From positions 7,659,533 through 7,723,532 of the forward strand of contig NC_085139.1 in the NCBI RefSeq assembly GCF_024139115.2: a stretch of DNA of 64,000 bases, read 5' to 3'. The position numbers were made by a program, and so were the translations under genes. Source of the stretch: Armigeres subalbatus (lineage: Eukaryota; Arthropoda; Insecta; Diptera; Culicidae). The notes below the pieces were generated by a model that searched no databases, was not told the origin of the DNA, and saw only the letters and a list, made by a program, of their open reading frames with translations. Below, one piece after another: positions 22,133 to 30,754 of this stretch; the stretch's first letter is position 1; each line of letters opens with the position of its first letter.

Positions 22133-23312
22133 TTATGATCTCAGTTTATCTCAATCCAACCCAAATACAGTTGCAATCTAATTCACTAAAATAAAGTAAT
22201 TAAAAAATCAAACCCAATCCAAATATAGTTCAAGTCAATTCCAGATCCAGTTCTATATGATCCACATCCAATTCAAATTCGACACAAATTAAAACCAAAT
22301 CCAAACCCAATCGAAATCCAATCCGAATCCAAATCCATTTCAAACCTAAATATTTTAAATTTTATCCAAACCCAATCCCAACCCAATTCTAATTTAATCC
22401 AAATAAAAAAAAATCAAATCCAATTCCAATCCAAATTTAATACAAAATCTAATTCAAAATCCAATCCTAATCCATTTTAAATCAAATCCGAATTCCATGC
22501 AAATCCAATCAAAATTCAAATCCAACCCATATCCAACCCATATCATATCCAATCCAATATTAAAAATAAAAAAATCCGAATTCAACTAAAATCCAATCTA
22601 AATAAATCAAAATCAATCAAATTCGAATGCAATCTGAATCAAAATCCAGTCGAAATCCTGGTCGAATCCATTCTAAATTCAAAAAAAGATCCAATCCGTC
22701 TCTAATCCATAATGCAATGCAAATCCAACTCAACCCAATCCCAATTCCTAAATCAACCAATTCTAATTCAATTGGAATCCAATCATAAGCAAATCAAATC
22801 CAAATAAATCAAAATTCAATCAAATCCAAATCCAAACTGAATCAAAATTCAGCGAAATCCTCTTCGAATCCAATCCAAATCCAACCAAAACCAATCCAAG
22901 TTCAATCGAAATCCAATTCAAACTAAATTCAAATCTAATAAAATCGAAATCCATAATCGAAATCCAATCCAATTCAAACTCAATCAAATCCATTTCAAAT
23001 AAAATCCAAGTAAAATCCAATAAAATCCAATTCAAATCCTACTCAAATATCAATCCAATTCAATCGAAAATCAATCCAATCGAAATTCAATTCAAACCCA
23101 ATCCGATTTCAATCTAAGCCCAAATAAAATCCAATTCAATAAAACAATCAAAACACAATTCAATTCCAAGCCAAATCAAATCCAAATAAAAGTTCAAATC
23201 CAAACCCAGTTCAAATCTCTTCCAAGAACTATTCTAATCCAATCCAAATATAATCAAAATCCAATCTTAATCCAATTGATATCCAATCCCAATCTGAATC
23301 TAATCAAATCCT
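22133..23312. repeat. Degenerate AATCCA minisatellite, about 1.18 kb
   Basis: Almost every 6-12 bases the words AATCCAAATCCA, AATTCAA or AACCCAATCC recur. Purine/pyrimidine bias is strong and no open frame has biological composition. A second array of the same type is at 27871-28540. Confidence 0.9.
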
Positions 23313-23609
23313 GGTGACGACTGTCAACTTGTTCTTCTCGAAGGCATTCCTCCAACGTTACCCGGATTAATGGCAACCGAACAATGCAACGATCAATGGA
23401 TGCACGGCATGGACAAACGGACACAAAGGACTCACGATGAGATGGACTGGCAACAACAACAGTAAATGAGTAATGGAAATCTAAACAAATAGTAGATATC
23501 GGCATAGTAGCGGTTAAGTAACACAGAGTGCCTATCAAATAAAGAATGGAATAAAAAAAACCCGACGCGAACCCGTCGGGCTAAGGGTTTCAAAACCCGT
23601 AACCGACCA
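23313..23609. other. Unique spacer between minisatellites
   Basis: About 300 bp of ordinary-looking sequence with no gene or repeat recognised. Confidence 0.4.
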
Positions 23610-24090
23610 TTTCTAGTCTGCCCGGTATAAGGCAAAAGGAGTTGATAATGTCTTTAAAAAAACGCGTCGCCCGGTATAAGGTGAAGGGAGTAGTAGCGCC
23701 TTCTATGAATGGATGCATCCGCCCGGTATTAGATAAAAGGAGTTTATAATGCCTTTTTAAAAGAACGCGTCAGCCCGTTATAAGGCGAAAGAAGTTGAAA
23801 ATTCCTTCTTTAAAAGAACGCATCTGCCCGATATAAGGCGAATGGAATTGGTAATGCCTTCTTTGTATGAATGCGTCGGCCCGGTATAAGGCTAAAGTAG
23901 TTGATAAAACCTTCTTTAAATGAACGAATCTGATCGGTATACGGCGAAGGAAGGGGTTTTGACTTCTATAAATGGTGGCGTCTGCCCGGTAAAAGCGAAG
24001 AGAGGATGTTATGCGATATTTAAATTAATACGTTTTTTTCGGTATAAGGCGAAAGGAAGAAATAAAGGATTATTTATAAAAACGTAACAA
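23610..24090. repeat. ~53-bp minisatellite (CCCGGTATAAGG type)
   Basis: Roughly nine degenerate units, each with GCCCGGTATAAGGCGAAAGG, then GTTGATAATGCCTTC and TTTAAAAGAACGCGTC. Spacing is near 53 bp. Related short arrays are at 24765-24887 and, inverted, at 38663-38910. Confidence 0.85.
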
Positions 24091-24199
24091 AGTAAAGAGA
24101 GGAGATAATCCCTTCATTACATCTGACCCATCTGCTAGATATTATAAAGGATTTGTAAGGGACAATTGAAATTTTGAAAACTACTTCTACATATCCTTG

Positions 24200-24425
24200 G
24201 AGCCGTGCGGGAAGATGCATGGCTGCCAAGCAAGACTTTGCAGAAGGAGGCTGGGTTCAACTTCTGGCCCGGTCTAGAAAAAATATCGATTTTTTTTTAC
24301 TTTTTTAGGTATAAAAGTTTTAACGTGTTATACGAATGCAAAAAAAAATGGTAACATGGCTTAGAAACTTCGCAGGTAATAATTGTGGAATTGCTGAATG
24401 AGCACTAAGCTATTATTATTATTAA
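24200..24425 (+). mobile_element. tRNA-derived SINE, diverged copy
   Basis: GCCGTGCGGGAAGATGC (A box), GGCTGGGTTCAACTTC (B box), GTATAAAAGTTTTAACGTG and TTAGAAACTTCGCAGG match the SINE at 10388, but with many changes and A/T runs. The tail is ATTATTATTATTAA. Confidence 0.65.
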
Positions 24426-24427
24426 TA

Positions 24428-24600
24428 TTCCGGGAAATGGTGCATTCCGCGAAATGGTACATTCCGCCAAAAGTCATTCGGCGAAAAGGTACAAACCGCC
24501 AAATGTCGTACCGCGAAAAGTTACAAACCGCCAAATGTTATTCCGCGAAATGTTCAACCGCGAAATAGTTTTCGGCGAAATGTTATACATTCGCAAAGGC
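24428..24600. repeat. GCGAAATG minisatellite
   Basis: About eight units of 17-23 bases built on CCGCGAAATGTTA or TTCGGCGAAATG. A degenerate relative (CATTCTGGCAAATGG words) is at 27745-27870. Confidence 0.75.
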
Positions 24601-24764
24601 GTTTACTCGTTCAATGGGAAATATAGAAATTATTATGTATGAAAGTTCGCATGATGCTCACGTGAAGCAGGCATAACGCCGTAATCGTTTCGTAGAAAGC
24701 ATGCATAAGCCAAGTATATGTAGGCCGATTCCCAGAAGGCAATGGAGGAAATTATTTTTTCTTT

Positions 24765-24887
24765 AAAAGTAGGCACTTGCCCAGATTGAGGCCATGATGG
24801 ATGTGATAGCTTCTTTAAAAGGAGGCGTTTGTCCGGAATAAGGGAATGATGGATGAGCTCCCATGTTCAAAAGTAGGCGTTTGAGGT
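24765..24887. repeat. Short array of the ~53-bp minisatellite family
   Basis: Two and a half units: CTTTAAAAGTAGGC, then a TTGCCCAGATTGAGG-like or TTGTCCGGAATAAGG block, then ATGATGGATG. The same order of words as at 23610-24090. Confidence 0.65.
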
Positions 24888-25694
24888 TAAAAAAGCTGTT
24901 AAAGAGCTGAAAAACAAGGCTGCGGGGAAGGACCAGCTCCCGGCTGAACTTCTCAAACATGGCAGTGAGCAGCTTTATGAAGTTCTGCACCATATTATGT
25001 ATAAAATATGGGGAGGCGAGGAATTGCCTGCCAGCTGGTTGGACGGCCGCATTTGCCCTCTCTTTAAGAAAGGGCACCCTTCTTAATTCGGCGTACAAAA
25101 TTATGTCCCGTATTTTGTTCAACAGATTGAGACCGCTTGAAGAGTCCTCCGTCGGGGAATGTTTATCAAATGTTTACCCTGAGACAAATCCTTGATAAAT
25201 TCCGGGAGTACAACTTGCAGAACTTTCAAGGCGGCGCACGATTCAGTGAAACGGAACGAATTATGGCAAATTATGCTTGAACACGGGTTTCCGGCGAAAC
25301 TGATACGGCTGATTCGTATAACGTTGGGCGGATCGAAATCAAGTGTAAGGGTTGCGGATGAAATATCGACGTCATTTGTTACCTAAGGATTAAAGGATTA
25401 AAGCAGAGCGATGCACTCTCGAATCTACTGTCCAATATAGCGCTCGAGGGAGCGATTAGGAGAGCTGGTGTGCAAAGAAGCGGTACCATTTGTAGAGTAA
25501 ATAAGCGACATGTAGAATAAAATTGTAGAACTAAATTAAATTGTGTTTTAAATTATTTAACAACGAAAGAAAATTATAATTTGGTTCCTTGGTCACCCTT
25601 TTGCATGCAGTTCTGCTGAAAAAAAAAAACAACAAACAAAAACAAGAAGAAAAATAATTTGTTTGCATTTGCTGTTTCCCCTCCGTTGATGCTG

Positions 25695-25729
25695 ATTGGT
25701 CAATCGTGTCAGCCCGCAACTATATAAAG
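25695..25729 (+). promoter_or_regulatory. CCAAT/TATA promoter-like block
   Basis: ATTGGT (reverse CCAAT) at 25695-25700 and TATATAAAG at 25721-25729, then a TCATTCATCAGT initiator-like stretch near 25750. The spacing is right for an RNA polymerase II promoter reading rightward. Confidence 0.45.
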
Positions 25730-26148
25730 CGAGCCGTTCCGTTGTCAAGCTCATTCATCAGTCTAAAGCGAACGACGAAGCATCGCAGGAAGCGGAACGC
25801 TCGAAGGAAAACGAACACATTCGACCCCTGTTCGTGTGTTGGCATTGGAGGACCTGGCAGTAGCGCGGAAACGAAAACCGGCTGCCTTGCTGGAGTCGAG
25901 TCCGAGAGGATAGCGGCGTTGAGCGGCCATACACATCCAACCCCTGCTTGTGTGTTGGCATTGGAGGACTAGCAGTAGCGTGGGAGCAAAAAGCGGAGCC
26001 GAGCCCGAGACGGCAGTGGCGTTGGGGTGAATCTCATTGTGCCGCATTCGTTGAAGTGAGGCAGCGGCAGCTTCGTTATACCAACCCAACGGTCTTCAGT
26101 CAAGCTTCGGCGGCGGCGTTACTGCTGAGAGAAAAGCATCGAAACAAC

Positions 26149-26164
26149 GGCCCTTATCAGGGCC
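26149..26164 (+). other. Histone-type 3' stem-loop 1
   Basis: GGCCCT-TATC-AGGGCC: a six-pair stem and four-base loop, preceded by ACAAC and followed by ACC and purine-rich GAGGAAACG. This matches the shape and key positions of the metazoan histone mRNA stem-loop. Function here is inferred. Confidence 0.5.
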
Positions 26165-26208
26165 ACCGAGGAAACGGCTTGCTGGCAGCAACAAAAAAAA
26201 ACCACAAA

Positions 26209-26225
26209 GGCCCTTTGTCAGGGCC
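26209..26225 (+). other. Histone-type 3' stem-loop 2
   Basis: GGCCCT-TTGTC-AGGGCC: the same six-pair stem with a five-base loop, preceded by ACAAA and followed by ACTGAGAGGAAACG. The flanks resemble those of stem-loop 1, so the two arose by a local duplication. Confidence 0.45.
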
Positions 26226-26830
26226 ACTGAGAGGAAACGAGTACAGCGGCAACAGCAACATGCTGACATCCGACTACGACAATGACAATCACAAGATCGC
26301 ATGTGCTCCTGGGATTTGCGGACGATATCGATATTATCGGGATCGATCGCCGTGCCGTGGAAAAGGCTTTTGTGCCTTTCAAGAGGGAGACAGCGAGGAT
26401 TGGACTCACGATCATTACCAGAAAAACGAAGTACATGGTCGCTGGCAATCAACGGTGGTTTATTAGTGGTGGTGGTAGCAAAATGGTGCTGGATGGTGAA
26501 AAATTTGCAGTGGTAGCAGAATTTGTATATCTTGGAACATTATTGACGTGTGATAATGATGTTACCCGCGAGATGAAAAGACGTATTACAGTTGCAAATA
26601 GGGCTTATTACGGACTTAGTAACCAGCTTAAGTCCCGTAGACTGCAAACGAATACAAAATTCGCGCTGTATACTACTCTGTTTCTTCCGGTGGCTTTATA
26701 CGGTCATGAAACATGGACGTTAAAGGAGGCTGATCGGAGAGCTTTCGGAGTGTTTGAGCGTAAAATACTGCGGACAATACTCGGCGGTAAACAGTAGAGC
26801 TGTATCCAGCTGTATGAATCAGGAGTTGTA

Positions 26831-27051
26831 CTGCCCATGATCTCATAGTTGACGTAACAACCATTGTACTTCCGCACGCATTTCGAATAATTTAGGGTTC
26901 AAAAATCGCACATTTAAATCATTTCAACCCGTAAGCACTTGAATGAAGTATGGAACAAACAACGTATCGATGTTGCAGCGGTCGAATTACTTTAGTAAAC
27001 GCGCAATAAATCAAATTCGCTGAAATTTCGAATCTATGAAATCATGGGCAG
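26831..27051. mobile_element. MITE family M1, copy 2, with perfect TGTA duplication
   Basis: Ends CTGCCCATGATCTCA ... TGAAATCATGGGCAG. TGTA is present on both sides (26827-26830, 27052-27055). Removing the element plus one TGTA restores the interrupted RT reading frame exactly, which fixes both boundaries. The interior matches copy 1 at 12303-12535; copy 2 lacks about 12 bp near its right end. Confidence 0.92.
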
Positions 27052-27424
27052 TGTACCAGGTGTATAAAGGGCTGGATATTGTTAAGCTTATACAACACGG
27101 CAGACTACGGTGGGCTGGACACGTTGTCCATATGCCGGAAGAACGTCAAGCGAAGATAATATTTAGTAGAGAACCCGGAAGAGGCTACAGGATTCGTGGA
27201 AGGCCACGTACACGATGGCATTTTGCAGTTGAAGAGAACCTGAGGGCGCTCAATGTTCAGGGCAACTGGAAGCGATTGGCCCAGGATAGAGTCCAGTGGA
27301 GAAGGATACTCCACTCGGCGTCATCGAAGAGCTGTAGCCCATCAAGTATCAAGTAAGCTTCCGAAAATTATTTATTATGTTAAATAATCCTTTTTATGAA
27401 AATGAGTTATACCGCAGAGCCTTA

Positions 27425-27589
27425 GGGGTCGTACACTAATTACGTAAGCACTTATGGGGGGGGGGGGGGCCGGCCATTTCCTTACGCTGCATATAAATAA
27501 AAATTTATTTGTATGGGAAAAATCTTACATGGGGGGAGGGGGGGTTGAAAAACCCAGAAAAACTGCTTACGTAATTAGTGTACGGCCCC
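27425..27589. mobile_element. Short palindromic MITE with TTA target duplication
   Basis: Inverted ends GGGGTCGTACACTAATTACG and the complement of CGTAATTAGTGTACGGCCCC, flanked by TTA on both sides (27422-27424, 27590-27592). The interior has long G runs (near 27457 and 27533). A 3-bp TTA/TWA target is typical of PIF/Harbinger MITEs. Confidence 0.85.
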
Positions 27590-27744
27590 TTATTACTCAT
27601 TACTAAATCATGCCATATTCCCGTTTTGCAAAATTACCTTCTATTTTGACGCAGATCAAAGTTATGCCTATCATTCTATATAATAACACTTATGCCAAAT
27701 AGCATAAGGGTTTTCTCTATTCTTTAACCACTAATAATAATGGG

Positions 27745-27870
27745 AATGGTACATTCCTGCAAATTGCATTCTGGTAAATGGTCTATTCTGGGGAATGACT
27801 TTCTGGTATTTTGTTCATTCTGGCAATTGGGTTTCTAGCGAAAATCATTCTGGCAAACAGTTTTCTGGCA
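27745..27870. repeat. CATTCTGGCAAATG minisatellite, degenerate
   Basis: Seven to eight loosely conserved 15-20-bp units with CATTCTGG, GCAAATGG and TTTCTGGC. Probably the diverged counterpart of the array at 24428-24600. Confidence 0.6.
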
Positions 27871-28540
27871 ATCATCCAAATCCACTCAAACACAATCCAA
27901 ATCCAAACCAAACATAATCCAATTCTAAACCAGATGTTATCTAAATCCATTCTAAATCCAATCCAATCCAAATCCAATTCAAATAAAAACCAATCCGAAG
28001 TCTATCCAAATCCAATCAACTCCGAATCCAATATAATCCAAATCCTGTCCAAATCCAATCCTAATTAAATACAAATCCAATTAAAATCCAATCTGAATCT
28101 AAGTTTAATCCGAATTCAATCGAAATCCAATTCAACCTAAATCAAATCCGAATCCAATGAAACAAATCCAATTCAAATAAAATCCAATTAAAAATAAATC
28201 AAAATTTAATTCCAATTCTACTTAAATCCAATGCGAATCTGAAATAAATCGAATTCGAATCCAATCAAAATTCAAATCCAATATAAATCCAATTCAAATT
28301 CAATTCGAATTCAATCCAAATCCAAAACAAATCCAATAAAAAAAAAAACAATTAAAACCCAAGCCAAATCTAATCCAAATAAAAATTCAAATCCAAACCC
28401 AATCTAAATAAAATTCAATACAAACCCAAACCAAATCTGCTTTTCATCCACTCAAAAAAAATCATCAAACTAGAACGTTATCCATGTTAAGTCTAAATTC
28501 AACCAAATTTCTAATTAAATATAGTCCACATCCAATCCAA
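27871..28540. repeat. Degenerate AATCCA minisatellite, second array
   Basis: Same AATCCAAATCCA word family and strand as at 22133-23312, about 670 bp long. No gene content. Confidence 0.88.
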
Positions 28541-28569
28541 AACCATGCCTCAAAGTCTTACCAATCCGG

Positions 28570-29270
28570 AAGAAAGAAAAATTCCCCTTCTTACATCGGA
28601 ATTGGAATAAAATTCTCAGGGTCGTACTCTCTCCGGAATAAATAAAACGCTCCGTAAAAAATATTTCGGTGTCCTACTCGATTCTGAATAAACAAAGCGC
28701 CTCGGAGTCTTACGCGCTACAGAATTAACAAAGCATCTCGATTCCTACTCGCTTAAACCAAACAACTCAGAATAAACCAAAAATGCCTCGGAGTCCTACT
28801 CATTTCGGAATAAACAAAGTGCTCCTGCATACATGAAGCGCATCGGATCCCTACTCGCTCCGGAATTGACAAAAAAATGCCTCGGAGAATAAACAAAACG
28901 CTTTGGAGCCCTACTCGCTCGAAAAATTAAACCGCTTTGAAATAATACCCGCTCCAAAAAAAAAAAAAAAATTCAGTGCCCTACTCGCTTCGGAATAAAC
29001 AAAGCGGCTTGGATTTCTACACATTCCGGAATGAACGAAGGGGGTCGGAATCCTACTTGCTCCGTAATGAACAGAAAATGCGTTGGAGTCCTATTCGCAT
29101 CAGGATAAGCGAAGCGCGTCAGAGCCCTATTCGCTCCGGAATAAACAAAAATGCCTTGGAATCCTACTCGCTCCAGAATCAACGAAGCACCACGAATCCT
29201 ACTCGTTTCGGAATTAACATAAAATGCCTCGGACTTCTCCTCGCTTTAGAATAAACTACGCCCTTTTGAA
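28570..29270. repeat. CGGAGTCCTACTCGCTCCGGAATAA minisatellite
   Basis: About 12-15 degenerate units of 40-60 bp with GCCTCGGAGTCC, TACTCGCTCCGG and AATAAACAAAGC. The word CCGGAATAA also occurs in the ~53-bp family at 24765, hinting at a common origin. Minus and plus open frames here are artefacts of the repeat. Confidence 0.82.
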
Positions 29271-29344
29271 AATATAAACAATGCGCCGCAGCATAGCTGG
29301 TATGCAGAGCTTTCCTTTTTAACTAGATAATAACAATAAGAACT

Positions 29345-30122
29345 TTCCTTTTGAAAACTCCAAGTGCGCGTTAGTCCTCCACAATCATCGTCCAGGTCTC
29401 GTGTTCGTAGAGCACTACCGGTCGAATGAGCGGTAGTCCAAAGTACGTATGATTTCCTGCCACGATGCGTCTCCAAATTTCTCTGCTGGTATAGTTATCG
29501 GAGGTCACCAGCGAGCCCAAATATACGAATTCTTCAACCACCTCGATTTAGTCACCACCGAAACGAACTCATGGTGGATGGCTAACGTTGTCCTCTCTTG
29601 AGTTTCTTCCTATAAATGTATTTTATCTTCGATGTGTTGATGACTAGTCCGATCCGCTTTGCTTCACTCTTTAGTCTAATGTAGGTTTCCTCCATCTGCT
29701 TAATGTTTCGTGCCATAATATCGATGTCGTCGGCAAAACCAAACAGCCTAATGGACTTCGTAAAAATCGTACCACTCGTGTCAATCCCTGCCTTTCGTAT
29801 TACCGTATTACTCCCTCCAAAGCGATGTTGAATAGCAGGTACGAAAGGCCATCACCTTGCCGTAACCCTTTGCGCGTTTAAAAAGGACTCGAGATTTCCC
29901 ATCTATGGTCGCCTCGACCAACCATATCAGTTTATCCGGAAACCCGTATTCGTTTTAGCTACCATAGCTGGTTTCGATCGATTGTATCATAAGCGGCTTT
30001 GAAGTCGATGAATATATGATGTGTGGGCACGTTGTATTCGCGCCATTTTTGAGATACTTGGTCCGAGCTAGAGCGATCGCCCATGAATCCCGCCTGGTAC
30101 TACCTCACGAACTCGCTTGCAA
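29345..30122 (-). pseudogene. RTE-clade (JAM-like) LINE, internal fragment, copy C
   Basis: Aligns with the middle of the full element at 45388-48693, from the GVFERK block back to the MGERSTTDQ block. FADD is present (near 29735) but stops (for example near 29551 and 29957) and a 58-bp deletion near 29.43 kb break the frame. Both ends of the element are missing. Confidence 0.85.
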
Positions 30123-30406
30123 ATGTTGTGTAATGTTTATTGTTAACACCTTTGCACTGAATAAATTGTACAAGATAATAACTGGAAACAGATATTCAAG
30201 CCTATTTATTACAATGCTGAATCCAACATGAATGCAGTTTATAGAATATGTCACGTTTTATGGGGGATGATTCAAATAGTAATGCTTCAATCTATTTTAG
30301 GATGCCTAACTTTAAACGCTTTTCGATAAACTTCGTAGCATCAGAAATAAGATTCTGTTCATAAACATACAGAATCCATTTTTCTGGAAACAGTTCTCTA
30401 AGTAAT

Positions 30407-30624
30407 AGGGGAACTGTTCCGATCTCCATCCCACTGTACATATATCCATCTCATCGCTAAACAAAGAAATACGGCACCAAATTCGTCGCTTCTTTTTGTC
30501 AACATGCGTGCTCACTGGTGAAAAAAATCACAAAAATAATAAACAAACCAAATTCCTTTCCATTGCTTTGTTTTTGATGGGATGGAAATATGAGCTATGA
30601 GATTAAGTGGCGAACCGTTCCCCT
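30407..30624. mobile_element. MITE family M2, copy 1 (AGGGGAACTGTTC ends)
   Basis: AGGGGAACTGTTCC at the left and GGCGAACCGTTCCCCT at the right are inverted repeats. The interior (CATCTCATCGCTAAACAAAG, GAAATACGGCACCAA, AACATGCGTGCTCACTG) recurs at 62882-63056. 218 bp, non-coding. Confidence 0.8.
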
Positions 30625-30670
30625 ATGTAATATGAGTAGTATACTCTGTGTTTCATCATTATCTCACATT

Positions 30671-30745
30671 TCCTAGAAGACCCCAAACTCGAATCCAGCC
30701 AACCAGCGCAGTTTGCTTGGTAGCCATGCATCTTACCGTTAAGCA
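30671..30745 (-). mobile_element. tRNA-derived SINE head fragment
   Basis: Reverse complement has GCTTAACGGTAAGATGCATGGCTACCAAGC-like A box and GCTGGATTCGAGTTTGGGG-like B box, similar to the SINE family but lacking the body. Confidence 0.4.
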
Positions 30746-30754
30746 ATCAAAATC

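Larger units (their letters stand above)
25494..26276 (+). other. 0.78-kb insert with promoter-like block and histone-type stem-loops
   Basis: The insert splits the second RTE-like reading frame between RSGTI and TRSHVL. Its left half is AT-rich. From 25.69 kb it is GC-rich with a CCAAT-type ATTGGT, a TATA box, a 116-bp partial duplication (25815 and 25931) and, near its right end, two GGCCCT...AGGGCC stem-loops of the histone mRNA 3'-end type. No histone coding sequence was recognised. It could be a histone-gene-derived retrosequence, a solo LTR or a non-autonomous element. The boundaries come from the host reading frame; I could not define a TSD. Confidence 0.6.
24888..27356 (+). mobile_element. 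Second RTE-like LINE family, three pieces
   Basis: Reverse transcriptase fragments at 24888-25493, 26277-26830 and 27052-27356 are colinear. Piece 1 has NKAAGKDQLPAELLKHG and KLIRLIRITLGGS. Piece 2 has LLGFADDIDIIG with intact FADD, and FVYLGTLLTCDNDVTREMKRR. Piece 3 has HGRLRWAGHVVHMPEE and GRPRTRWHFAVEE. Two inserts separate them (0.78 kb and a 221-bp MITE). Frame changes and stops in piece 1 show it was already dead or has decayed since. No endonuclease half is present. Confidence 0.85.

Noticed and set aside
22820..23035. Open frame rich in Trp/Ile/Asp/Glu (minus strand)
   Set aside because: It is a translation of the AATCCA minisatellite, not a protein.
23610..24090. CRISPR-like array of spaced repeats
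   Set aside because: The units are degenerate and contiguous, there are no unique spacers of fixed length, and the context is eukaryotic.
25948..26466. 172-codon plus-strand open frame
   Set aside because: It runs across the insert boundary and is out of frame with the LINE reading frame; a chance frame in GC-rich sequence.
27457..27545. G-quadruplex-type regulatory element
   Set aside because: The G runs are the interior of a TTA-flanked MITE and need no separate explanation.
28973..29254. Open frames with RNE/SGIN-like repeats
   Set aside because: Artefact of the CGGAGTCC/CCGGAATAA minisatellite.
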